From: CAIUMH01 sp963758555
GTDB taxonomy: Bacteria > Actinomycetota > Acidimicrobiia > Acidimicrobiales > RAAP-2
Direction: 5' to 3'
Length of the DNA stretch: 64,000 nucleotides
Assembly: GCA_963758555.1 (NCBI GenBank)
Contig: CAVWVW010000003.1
Coordinates: 1,426,001-1,490,000 of the forward strand
A program made the translations under genes and the position numbers. Below, piece after piece: positions 57,213 through 64,000 of this stretch; within the stretch, counting starts at the first letter, position 1, and the number at the start of each line of letters is the position of its first letter. The notes under the pieces are model-generated. The model saw only the letters and a list, made by a program, of their open reading frames with translations, did no database searches and had not been told where the DNA came from.

Positions 57213-57953
57213 ATCTAGGTACGGATAAGCCAAAAGAGTAGGTCAACGGCATCAGGTTCGAACCCGATTCCCTGAGAATTATTTCCTCGCAGAACCGACT
57301 TCCAGAAGTTCATCTGCCGGAATGGGAACTCCGGGTCCTGATTGGAACCATTGTCGAAATGTCTCCTATCCCCCAGCTGCGATCGGGTTTGACAAGCGAT
57401 TGAACTAATTCCGAACTAGCCCAACTGGTAACCGTGATCACGAAATGATTGGGCCGAATCTGAGAGGTAGTCCGAATCGCCCAAGTCTCTCGGATCGTCC
57501 GGCAGCGAGATCTGCTCGCCTCAGCTCCACCCAACGAACATCCGGCTCTTAGCTGCGACAAGCGCTGATTGACCAAAACGTTGGAGTCTTCGATCACCAT
57601 GCAGTCCTCTGACGATCAGCAAGAGGTCTCGCTAGATGGTCTTGCCTGGTGACTCAATCGGGGCGTCACGTTGCATTGGGTTCTGGCAGCCGCGGTTTCG
57701 GGGAAGGACTCTCTTGGGCTGGTCTTCGAGCGCCACCAAGCCTTCCGTCGGAGAGGGGACGTGAGCCGAGGCGGAACCACCTTCGACCTTCAAGATCGAG
57801 CCACAACGAGTAACTATCTTGTCGGCGCTGATCGAGAGAAGGAGTCACCCTTCTCGTAAGCAGAGCGCTTCAACTGGTGGACGCCGACGATCTCGCGGCC
57901 CCGACCCGGTTGCCCAACCTCGCATAAGAGACTGACACCAATCTCGGCTCCCG
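57213..57953. other. Intergenic stretch without a recognised gene
   Basis: About 740 bases where GC climbs back to chromosomal level. Frames at 57310-57600 (minus) and 57671-57859 (plus) have no family features. It marks the right border of the accessory island. A GGTTCGAACCC word near 57258 resembles a tRNA T-loop, but no acceptor or anticodon stem could be built. Confidence 0.35.
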
Positions 57954-58112
57954 TTAGAGCGCCTTCTTGAGGTTCTTTCCGGCCTGCTTCACGTTCCCAG
58001 CGGCCTTGTCTTTCTTGCCTTCAGCTTCGAGCGACCGATTCTTGGTTGCCTTGCCGGTCGCTTCTTTTACTGACCCCTTGACAGCCTTCCCCTTGTTCTT
58101 GACAGTTCCCAT
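57954..58112 (-). CDS. CsbD family stress protein
   Basis: 52 residues: MGTVKNKGKAVKGSVKEATGKATKNRSLEAEGKKDKAAGNVKQAGKNLKKAL. The K/A-rich, GK-rich pattern G-x-x-K-x-x-x-G-x-x-K-E-A-x-G-K and E-A-E-G-K-x-x-K-x-x-G matches CsbD, a small helical general-stress protein. AAAGGA lies upstream of the ATG. Confidence 0.9.
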   Translation of the reverse strand: MGTVKNKGKAVKGSVKEATGKATKNRSLEAEGKKDKAAGNVKQAGKNLKKAL

Positions 58113-58281
58113 GGTCAGTATCCTTTCGCTGGTAGTGCAGTGCCGGTTGTATGCCCCGAACTACCTCTGGTAAACCCGATGCCCGCTCAGCCTCTCGGGT
58201 CGGTCCACCTGAGTCTCTGAGGGCGACTTCGCCGGCGATGCCATCACGGCTGCGACCTTGAGGCTTGGCCAGAGGTCGTCG

Positions 58282-58287
58282 TATCGT
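58282..58287 (+). promoter_or_regulatory. TATCGT -10 box for a leaderless transcript
   Basis: TATCGT is followed by GAGCAC and the GTG at 58294, with no Shine-Dalgarno. It fixes the ASCH gene start instead of the TTG at 58258. The same hexamer and spacing occur at the MTHFR-like gene. Confidence 0.5.
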
Positions 58288-58293
58288 GAGCAC

Positions 58294-58581
58294 GTGGAGT
58301 TCAGCCGTGAGCTTCGGTCCGCCGTGTTGTCCGGTGAAATAACCGTCTCGGTCCGACTCTGGCAGCGCCCCCGGGTGAAGGCCGGCGGGCAGTATCGCGT
58401 TGGCGATGGTGAGATCGAGGTGGAGTCCGTCGAGCTGATCCCTTTCGCCTTCATCGATGACGCCGACGTCCGTCGAGCCGGCGAGACTGACCGGGAATCA
58501 CTGCGACGAAGGGCTGCCCATGCCGGGCCGATCCATGACGAAACACTTGTTTATCGGATTGAGTTTCACGTCGTGGGTTAG
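58294..58581 (+). CDS. ASCH domain protein
   Basis: 95 residues: VEFSRELRSAVLSGEITVSVRLWQRPRVKAGGQYRVGDGEIEVESVELI, ALIDD-like helix (IPFAFIDDADVRRAGETDRESLRRRA) and ETLVYRIEFHVV. This is the ASCH fold (PUA-like beta barrel), predicted to bind RNA and found in some amidohydrolases and stress proteins. Single-gene unit with a leaderless promoter. Confidence 0.7.
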   Translation: MEFSRELRSAVLSGEITVSVRLWQRPRVKAGGQYRVGDGEIEVESVELIPFAFIDDADVRRAGETDRESLRRRAAHAGPIHDETLVYRIEFHVVG

Positions 58582-58664
58582 CCGGCCTCACGCCCTCGCG
58601 GTATCGGGCATCTCGGTTGCCGATCCATGGGTACCCCGTCGTCCGTGAGATTGAATACAGACAG

Positions 58665-58850
58665 ATGAATGGTGAATCCCTGGATGTTGCAGACGACAAA
58701 GGGTTCGACGATGCCTTTTGCAGCATCGAGGACCTCCGAAGAGACCTCCGCGGGCTGTCTCGACTGCCTCGTCGGCAGCGAGAGAGCAACGTGCTTCGCA
58801 TCTTCGCTGATCTCACCGAAGCGCAGAAAGCAACGGCGCTCGGCCGATGA
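58665..58850 (+). CDS. Small hypothetical protein
   Basis: 61 residues: MNGESLDVADDKGFDDAFCSIEDLRRDLRGLSRLPRRQRESNVLRIFADLTEAQKATALGR. Acidic N-terminus and basic middle, helical throughout. It overlaps the start of the SRPBCC gene by four bases (ATGA), suggesting co-expression. No family recognised. Confidence 0.45.
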   Translation: MNGESLDVADDKGFDDAFCSIEDLRRDLRGLSRLPRRQRESNVLRIFADLTEAQKATALGR

Positions 58851-59281
58851 GTCAGCTCCAACTCACCATTGTCATCGAGGCTTCTGCATCAGAAGTCTGG
58901 GCCGAACTCAGTGATCTTGAGTCCCATGTTGAGTGGATGGCAGATGCCGTGGCTTTGGAGTTCCACTCTGATCAGCGTCGCGGGGAAGGCACTACCTTTT
59001 CCTGCGATACCAAAGTCGGTCCCTTTCGCACCACTGACGAGATGGTGGTGACTCGCTGGGAGGAGGGTCAGCTGATTGAAGTTGCTCACCGCGGCATCTT
59101 TGTAGGCCGTGGCGAGTTCCTCGTCGAACCCGTCGAAGAGAAGCGCACCCGCATTGTCTGGACTGAGCAACTGCGGTTCCCGTTGTGGATGGGTGGTGCA
59201 CTCGGGGCCGCCATCGCTGGACCAATCCTCCGCAGAATCTGGCGGGGGAATCTCGAGCGTCTGCGCTCTCGGATCCCATGA
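58847..59281 (+). CDS. SRPBCC family protein (polyketide cyclase/dehydrase-like)
   Basis: 144 residues. The START-like fold is recognised from the start (IVIEASASEVWAELSDLESHVEWM) through LIEVAHRGIFVGRGEFLVEPVEEKRTRIVWTEQLRFP, to the C-terminal helix AGPILRRIWRGNLERLRSRI. Such proteins bind hydrophobic small molecules. Coupled by a four-base overlap to the upstream 61-residue gene. Confidence 0.75.
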   Translation: MSQLQLTIVIEASASEVWAELSDLESHVEWMADAVALEFHSDQRRGEGTTFSCDTKVGPFRTTDEMVVTRWEEGQLIEVAHRGIFVGRGEFLVEPVEEKRTRIVWTEQLRFPLWMGGALGAAIAGPILRRIWRGNLERLRSRIP

Positions 59282-59318
59282 TCCACTGGGACGAGTGCGC
59301 TCTTTGGCCGGGATGCCG

Positions 59319-60350
59319 CTAGCCCAGCAGCTCAAGAGCGTCGTCGAGCAGCTTCTTGAACTCGGCCGACGGGTCACCCGGCAGCTGATCGCCACGCTTC
59401 AACAAGCGCTTCAAGATCAGCGCTGTGGCCGCTGCCTCTTTGTAGTTGGTGAGGGCCTGGAACCAATCCATGTCGGGATAGCTCTCGCCCCCCGCGTCGA
59501 CGTAGGCATCGAGGAGCACCTGGCCCACTGGGACTCCAGCGAAGGCCCGGTTGCGGATCATCGAGTGATGGGTGTCGGCAGCGAAGAAGGTCATCCAGGT
59601 CAAGTCCACCCGCGGGTCACCGACCGACCAGATCTCCCAGTCGATGATGGCGTTGATCTTGCCTTCGGAGCAGAGCATGTTGCCGAGGCGCCAGTCACCA
59701 TGGTTGACGGTCGGTCGAGCAGCCGGAGGCTTGGTCTCGTGCAAGCGTGCAGCGACCTCGGTGTAGTTGTGCTGGAAGACCTCGGGGCAGGTGTCATACG
59801 CGCGGGTCCAGCGGTCGATCTCAGCCTCGAGCGGCACCACAGGTTCGTCGGCGAGGCCGATCTCGTTCACGTTGAGCGCGTGCATGGCTGCCAGCATCCT
59901 CGCGAGGTCAAGAGCGCGGGCCCCGTACTCGTCGAAGTGCTCGGGGTGCCTTTCGGGATCGAGCATCGGCTCGTAGCACTCACCGGGGACAAGGTTCATA
60001 GCCAGGATCGGTGGCGTGTCGAGGTCGGAGCCTTCGGCGCTGAAGAGCACCTCAGGGACCTTGACGCCGGGCCGACCGGTCAGGGCCCTCATCACCACTG
60101 CCTGGCGAAGGATGTCGCGGTTGGTGGTGGCGGGGATGCCTGGCGGGGCGACCTTGAGGACCACCTTCTCGTAGCCGGACGGCACGGCGTCGAAGGCCGC
60201 CGTGAAGGTGAGACTCGATGCTCCGCCCGTCAGCGGGGCGATCTCGGTGAGCTTCGCTCCTGGGATCCAGCTCTGAGAAGCCCGCTGGACCCGCTCTTCG
60301 AGCTGCTCGATGAGCCCCTCTTCGACGTGCATCTTCGGCGCTTCTGCCAT
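59319..60350 (-). CDS. Phosphotransferase family protein (APH/ACAD10-11 type kinase fold)
   Basis: 343 residues from ATG 60350, with AAGGAGG four bases upstream. The ATP/substrate kinase motifs include LTGGASSLTFTAAF, YEKVVLKVAPPG, the Brenner motif NHGDWRLGNML and the D-x-x of AIIDWEIWSVGDPRVDLTWM. ACAD10/11-type phosphotransferases phosphorylate hydroxyacyl-CoA or other small molecules. Substrate cannot be told here. Confidence 0.8.
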   Translation of the reverse strand: MAEAPKMHVEEGLIEQLEERVQRASQSWIPGAKLTEIAPLTGGASSLTFTAAFDAVPSGYEKVVLKVAPPGIPATTNRDILRQAVVMRALTGRPGVKVPEVLFSAEGSDLDTPPILAMNLVPGECYEPMLDPERHPEHFDEYGARALDLARMLAAMHALNVNEIGLADEPVVPLEAEIDRWTRAYDTCPEVFQHNYTEVAARLHETKPPAARPTVNHGDWRLGNMLCSEGKINAIIDWEIWSVGDPRVDLTWMTFFAADTHHSMIRNRAFAGVPVGQVLLDAYVDAGGESYPDMDWFQALTNYKEAAATALILKRLLKRGDQLPGDPSAEFKKLLDDALELLG

Positions 60351-60703
60351 GCCCCCTCCTTGATTCAGCTGACCACCCCATGAGGATGTCGGCGCCAACC
60401 TAGACCCGCCGGCTGGGGTGCGCGCACCCAGAACTCGGCTGACCTCGTTTCCGGGGTGCCCGGCTCTGATTCGGAGTGGAGGTCCCGATTGCCAGCGGCA
60501 TCAGCATCCTGGACTGAAAGATCAATGGAAGTAACCCAAGGCTGCCCCCGGGCTCCGCCATTGCGGGACCGGCATGGTCGCCCGCTCCTGCAAGCCGGAT
60601 CTCACCGTCGAACTCGCTGAGACGCCCTCTGACTGGATTTCTCAGCTACGACAGGTGACTCTCCCGCGATACTTGCGATCAGGGTCGTCAGGACGGAGGG
60701 CTC
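60351..60703. other. Intergenic stretch without a recognised gene
   Basis: About 350 bases between divergent genes. Likely carries both promoters. A GGACGGAGGGCTC stretch just before 60704 is a good Shine-Dalgarno. Confidence 0.4.
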
Positions 60704-61081
60704 ATGGCAGAAGACTGGTTCATGGCTTCCGTCCAGAGGGTGTCCGACTCCGGACGGATTGCGTGCGAATCCGTGGAAGCCGCAGTGCGTCCTCTCCGCA
60801 GAGCGCGAGAGGCCCGACTCGCAGGCCTGCCTATTAGCGAGATCGTGGACCAGCTGATCAGCGGCGGCGGCCGGGATATCCGACTGAGTGCGGCGGAGGC
60901 GTTTCGCCAGTTCGAAAGGGAGATCCAGTCGATGCGAGTGGGAGTCATCCGCTCCATGATCGATGAGGAGCACCTTTCAATCACGGACGCTTCTGCCCGG
61001 CTGGGCATCTCGCGACAGGCGGGCGCCCGGCTCTACCGCTCGGAAGGAGACCGCCCGGCTTCACCTCTCCCAGAAAACTAG
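60704..61081 (+). CDS. Helix-turn-helix protein, hypothetical
   Basis: 125 residues, GGAGGG upstream of the ATG. The N-terminal half (DSGRIACESVEAAVRPLRRAREARLAGLPISEIVDQLI) is helical. The C-terminal half has SITDASARLGISRQAGARLYRSEGDRP, a clear HTH with recognition helix of the MerR/Xis or sigma-4-like type. A regulator of unknown target. It lies just upstream of the PAS-EAL gene in the same orientation. Confidence 0.65.
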   Translation: MAEDWFMASVQRVSDSGRIACESVEAAVRPLRRAREARLAGLPISEIVDQLISGGGRDIRLSAAEAFRQFEREIQSMRVGVIRSMIDEEHLSITDASARLGISRQAGARLYRSEGDRPASPLPEN

Positions 61082-61116
61082 GAAATAGCGCTGGAGGTAC
61101 CCCCCAGGTGCGCCCT

Positions 61117-61122
61117 TACTCT
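61117..61122 (+). promoter_or_regulatory. TACTCT -10 box for a leaderless transcript
   Basis: TACTCT is followed by GCTGGA and the ATG at 61129. It decides that start over the GTG at 61108. Confidence 0.5.
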
Positions 61123-61128
61123 GCTGGA

Positions 61129-63075
61129 ATGACCTTAGAACGTCCCTCGTACTTGCCATTGTTCGGGGGTGCATCGGGTCGCTCGGCCGGTCGGATTGTT
61201 ACGGAAATTCAGCGGATCCTGGACGCGGTGCCCCATGTGGTGTGGACGGCGTCGGCAGACGGGGTGACGACGTCGTTGAATCCTCGGGGATGGGCGTATC
61301 TGGGTCACTCCACGCCTCGCCGCCATCATGGCGAATGGTTTGGCGCTATTCATCCTGATGAGCAAGATCACGCTAAGAGGGCTTGGGACGAAGCAGTTGC
61401 CGTGGGGACGGTCTACGGCGTCGACTGTCGTTTCCGACGATCCGACGGGGTGTATCGCTGGCATGCCTTCCGGGCCGAGCCGGTGCGCAGCTCCGATGGC
61501 CGTATCGAGTTCTGGATCGGCACGGCGACCGATGTCGATGACCAACGGAGCTTGGAGCTGTCTCTGCGCCAGTCGGAAAAGGAGGCCGTCAAGGCCCTCA
61601 GCTTTCTCGAGACGATCGGAGATGAGGCACCTGTCGGCCTCAAGCTTGTCGATCACGATCTCCAGATCGTGTGGACCAACAAGCGATTGGCGGCGATCGA
61701 TGGCCGGACTGTAGACGAGCAGATCGGACGCAGCGTTGCCGAAGCGGTCCCGGATTTGTGGCCCGAACTCGAAGACGTCTACCGCCGGGCACTGCAGGGC
61801 GAGCATGTGTCCAACATCTTGCTCACCCACGCCAGCGTGGAGGAGTCGAAGCACGTCGCTCACTTCCTGGCGAGCTTCTACCCGGTGCGGGTCGACGGCG
61901 AGATCATTGGCGTCGGCAACGTCGTGGTGGACATCACCGAACGCACGGAGGCACTGGCATTCCGTCAGATCGTGATGGACAACATGGCGGAGGGCCTCTA
62001 CACCTTGGACGAGGAAGGCCTGGTCACTTCAGTCAACCCAGCTGCCTCCCGCATGCTGGGATGGAGCGAGGAAGAGCTCTTGGGCCGACCGATGCACGAG
62101 ACGATCCACTTTCAGGACGCGAACCACCAACTGATCCCCGCTGAAGAGTGTGAACTGCTCGAGGTTCGCGTAGCGGGCCGGACGCTGCGCAGCTCTGACG
62201 CCACCTTCACTCGCAAGGACGGGACAACCTTCCCAGTGGCGTTCTCATCAGCGCCGTTGCAAGGCGATGCGACCAACGAAGGCGTGGTCGTGGTGTTCCG
62301 GGACGCCACTGACGAGAAGAAGGAGGAGGAGGCGCTGCGGCGTGAACTGGCGGCGCTCAGCTGGGTCGGTCGAATCCGCGACGCCCTCGATGAAGACCGC
62401 TTCGTCCTCTATTCACAGCCCATTGTGCCGCTCAACAGGGACCACCCTGCAGAGGAGGTCCTGCTCCGCATGGTGGACCGCGACGGCCAGGTTGTCCTGC
62501 CGGGTGAGTTCTTGCCTGCCGCCGAGAAATACGGGCTGATAGAAGAGATTGATCGCTGGGTCGTCGGCCGAAGCGTCGAACTCGCAGCTCAGGGGAGGAC
62601 CGTCGAGTGCAACCTCTCAGCCGCGTCCCTGGAGTCACGAGGCATGTTCTCGTTCATCGAGGAGCAGATTCGCAGGACCGGAGCAGATCCTGTTGACCTC
62701 GTGTTCGAGATAACCGAGACCGCGCTCATGACCGACCTCAGGGCCGGGACGGAGTTTGCCAGGAGCCTGGCGGACCTGGGCTGTGGCCTGGCCATCGATG
62801 ACTTCGGCACAGGATTCGGGAGCCTCGTCTACCTCAAGAAGCTGCCGATCACTCACCTCAAGATCGACATCGAGTTCGTCCTGGATCTGGCGACCAATGA
62901 AGCCAACCGTGCTGTGGTCGAGGCGATCGTCCACCTTGCTCAGGCGTTCAACGTTCGCACTGTCGCCGAAGGAATCGAGGATGAAGCCACTCTCGAGCGT
63001 GTGCGGGCCGCCGGTGTCGACTTTGGTCAAGGGTTCTTCCTGGGCCGCCCCGCCCCCATCGCACCGTTGCCTTGA
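61129..63075 (+). CDS. PAS-PAS-PAS-EAL c-di-GMP phosphodiesterase
   Basis: 648 residues. Three PAS modules occupy about residues 25-400: a first with VWTASADGVTTSLNPRGWAYLG and a PAC box, a second with LKLVDHDLQIVWTNKRLAAIDGR, and a third with DEEGLVTSVNPAASRMLGWSEEELLGR. The EAL domain (about 420-640) has EVLLRM, ECNLSAASL, FEITET, AIDDFGTGFGSL, LKIDIEF, VAEGIED and FGQGFFLGRP. The metal and catalytic residues expected for c-di-GMP hydrolysis are present (E, N, E, two D, K, E, Q). There is no GGDEF. It should degrade c-di-GMP in response to PAS-sensed signals such as redox state, oxygen or light. Confidence 0.9.
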   Translation: MTLERPSYLPLFGGASGRSAGRIVTEIQRILDAVPHVVWTASADGVTTSLNPRGWAYLGHSTPRRHHGEWFGAIHPDEQDHAKRAWDEAVAVGTVYGVDCRFRRSDGVYRWHAFRAEPVRSSDGRIEFWIGTATDVDDQRSLELSLRQSEKEAVKALSFLETIGDEAPVGLKLVDHDLQIVWTNKRLAAIDGRTVDEQIGRSVAEAVPDLWPELEDVYRRALQGEHVSNILLTHASVEESKHVAHFLASFYPVRVDGEIIGVGNVVVDITERTEALAFRQIVMDNMAEGLYTLDEEGLVTSVNPAASRMLGWSEEELLGRPMHETIHFQDANHQLIPAEECELLEVRVAGRTLRSSDATFTRKDGTTFPVAFSSAPLQGDATNEGVVVVFRDATDEKKEEEALRRELAALSWVGRIRDALDEDRFVLYSQPIVPLNRDHPAEEVLLRMVDRDGQVVLPGEFLPAAEKYGLIEEIDRWVVGRSVELAAQGRTVECNLSAASLESRGMFSFIEEQIRRTGADPVDLVFEITETALMTDLRAGTEFARSLADLGCGLAIDDFGTGFGSLVYLKKLPITHLKIDIEFVLDLATNEANRAVVEAIVHLAQAFNVRTVAEGIEDEATLERVRAAGVDFGQGFFLGRPAPIAPLP

Positions 63076-63435
63076 CGCTGCATGACTTGATCATGATCGC
63101 CGACTGCACGGTCGGATTTCACGTGGGTCGAAGGCAGCAGCAAGCGGGTACGCCACACCGATGGCAGAGGGGCAAACCTACCGTGCGACCGTGTCCCGAT
63201 GAACCAACAGGGATGCACCGATGAATGAGACCTTCGGTCCGAATAGACCAGGTTCTTGTTCGATTGACCCTTGATTGACACGTCGGAGTCGAAGCCCGGA
63301 CACCGGTCGACCAAGCTGCCTGTGGAACGGCACTTCTGAGGGGAAGTCCGAATCACCGACCGCACCAGCATCTGGCACTGAGACATCGAGGGAGCGGTCG
63401 TCAGTCGAGCTGGCCCCTCGTCGGGATGGTGCGTC
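63076..63435. other. Intergenic stretch without a recognised gene
   Basis: About 360 bases between convergent genes. No coherent frame and no strong terminator hairpin was noted. Confidence 0.35.
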
Positions 63436-63780
63436 CTAGCGCTCGACGCTCTCCGCGGCATCGATGGCGTCGATCAATCGCTGTTGCTCTTTGCCAATCC
63501 AGTTGCCTGGGGGGTAGTTGCGAAGGAATGCTTCGGCGAACTCCACCGGGTCGTCACTGACGATCGAGCGGATCGTGGTCCCGTTCGCCGCGCCTTGCTC
63601 AAAGAGCTCGACGAGGTCCTCAAGCATGGGAAGCAAGGTGTCCGCCTTCCCCGGTCCGAAGTACTCCATGTAGCGCTCGAGCGCGTCGATCGCTGTTCGG
63701 TAGTTCGCCGGGAGCTCACGCGTGCGCGCCTGGTACTGGCGGTAGCGCTTCTTTTGATCGGTCCAACTGGTCACCATCAT
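63436..63780 (-). CDS. DUF1048 family protein
   Basis: 114 residues from ATG 63780 (GAAGGGAAGT just upstream). WTDQKKRYRQYQARTRELPANYRTAIDALERYMEYFG, then LEDLVELFEQGAANGTTIRSIVSDDPVEFAEAFLRNYPPGNWIGKEQQRLIDAI is the DUF1048 pattern, a four-helix protein typically encoded with a PadR-type regulator in Firmicutes and Actinobacteria. Its start overlaps the end of the PadR gene here. Confidence 0.85.
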   Translation of the reverse strand: MMVTSWTDQKKRYRQYQARTRELPANYRTAIDALERYMEYFGPGKADTLLPMLEDLVELFEQGAANGTTIRSIVSDDPVEFAEAFLRNYPPGNWIGKEQQRLIDAIDAAESVER

Positions 63781-64000
63781 TACTTCCCTTCTTCGTGGCC
63801 TGCTCCAGCTGTTGAGTGAGAAAGCCCCAGGTCTTCCAGAACTCTTCGAGGTACTCGTGTCCCCTGGCGTTGAGCGCGTACACCTTGCGTGGCGGACCTT
63901 TCTCTGACGGGGTCCTCTCCACATCGACGAGGCCACGCTGTTCGATCCTGACCAGCAGGGCGTAGACGGTGCCTTCTGCGATGTCCGTGAAGCCCTGCTC
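63716..64000 (-). CDS. PadR-family transcriptional regulator (partial)
   Basis: The window holds the C-terminal 94 residues: EQGFTDIAEGTVYALLVRIEQRGLVDVERTPSEKGPPRKVYALNARGHEYLEEFWKTW, the winged-helix with Y-A-L-L-x-R-x-E-x-x-G-L typical of PadR. The stop at 63716 overlaps the DUF1048 start by 65 bases. The N-terminus is outside the window. Confidence 0.85.
   Translation of the reverse strand, partial: EQGFTDIAEGTVYALLVRIEQRGLVDVERTPSEKGPPRKVYALNARGHEYLEEFWKTWGFLTQQLEQATKKGSNDGDQLDRSKEALPPVPGAHA

Noticed and set aside
57252..57275. tRNA-like T-loop word GGTTCGAACCC near the right border of the island (possible attachment site)
   Set aside because: No matching T-stem, acceptor stem or anticodon arm could be built, and no second copy was found at the left border.

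Overview
The window is high-GC DNA that looks actinobacterial. Evidence: F420-type enzyme families (a Ddn-like quinone reductase and a PPOX protein), DUF3052, DUF2510 and SCO6745-family proteins, a TTC38-like TPR protein, and many leaderless genes in which a TAnnnT -10 box lies 6-7 bases before the start codon. The large beta-propeller proteins would suit an uncultured Acidimicrobiia-like lineage, but that placement is inference. Many reading frames are interrupted by single-base indels although the protein sequence stays recognisable on both sides. This suggests residual consensus error in parts of the assembly, with some real decay possible.

Layout. 0-9.9 kb: small housekeeping and stress genes, with a LigD-like gene cut by the left edge, DUF3052, an ArsR/SRPBCC pair, membrane proteins, a serine hydrolase lipoprotein, a cold-shock protein, an aldo/keto reductase, and VOC, YciI and SnoaL-like proteins. 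10-20.6 kb: a Tat-exported phospholipase C-type phosphoesterase, a TPR protein, a cupin/TetR operon, the F420 reductase, an MTHFR-like enzyme, a RibD/DHFR-like reductase and a flavin reductase. 20.7-33.6 kb: an exported or surface-protein region holding a G1-peptidase-like lipoprotein, two multi-repeat beta-propeller proteins, a Thr-rich lipoprotein and a giant propeller/bulb-lectin/propeller protein. These are interleaved with an integrase remnant, an XRE/nucleotidyltransferase pair and a low-GC accessory gene pair. 33.8-38.6 kb: a PH-like protein, an operon of two TY-Chap-like proteins around a metallophosphoesterase, and a flavodoxin-like reductase.

38.6-57.2 kb is an accessory, defence-type island. 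It holds low-GC exported orphans, a small Sm-like protein, an HTH pseudogene with amber codons, DUF2130 and TrlF-family genes, and an HsdR C-terminal fragment. Next comes a badly frameshifted cassette on the minus strand, in transcription order: C5-cytosine methyltransferase, a small ORF, a MORC/MutL-like GHKL ATPase, a Z1-type P-loop protein, about 2 kb I could not decode, a Vsr endonuclease and an EVE-like protein. An intact DUF4365 gene with an unrecognised 435-residue partner lies beyond it. This matches the known prokaryotic MORC/Z1 restriction-system architecture, extended by an EVE-like gene.

57.9-64 kb returns to clean chromosomal-type genes: CsbD, ASCH, SRPBCC, an aminoglycoside-phosphotransferase-fold protein, an HTH protein, a PAS-EAL c-di-GMP phosphodiesterase, and a DUF1048/PadR pair cut by the right edge. 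No rRNA, tRNA, CRISPR array or intact insertion sequence was recognised.
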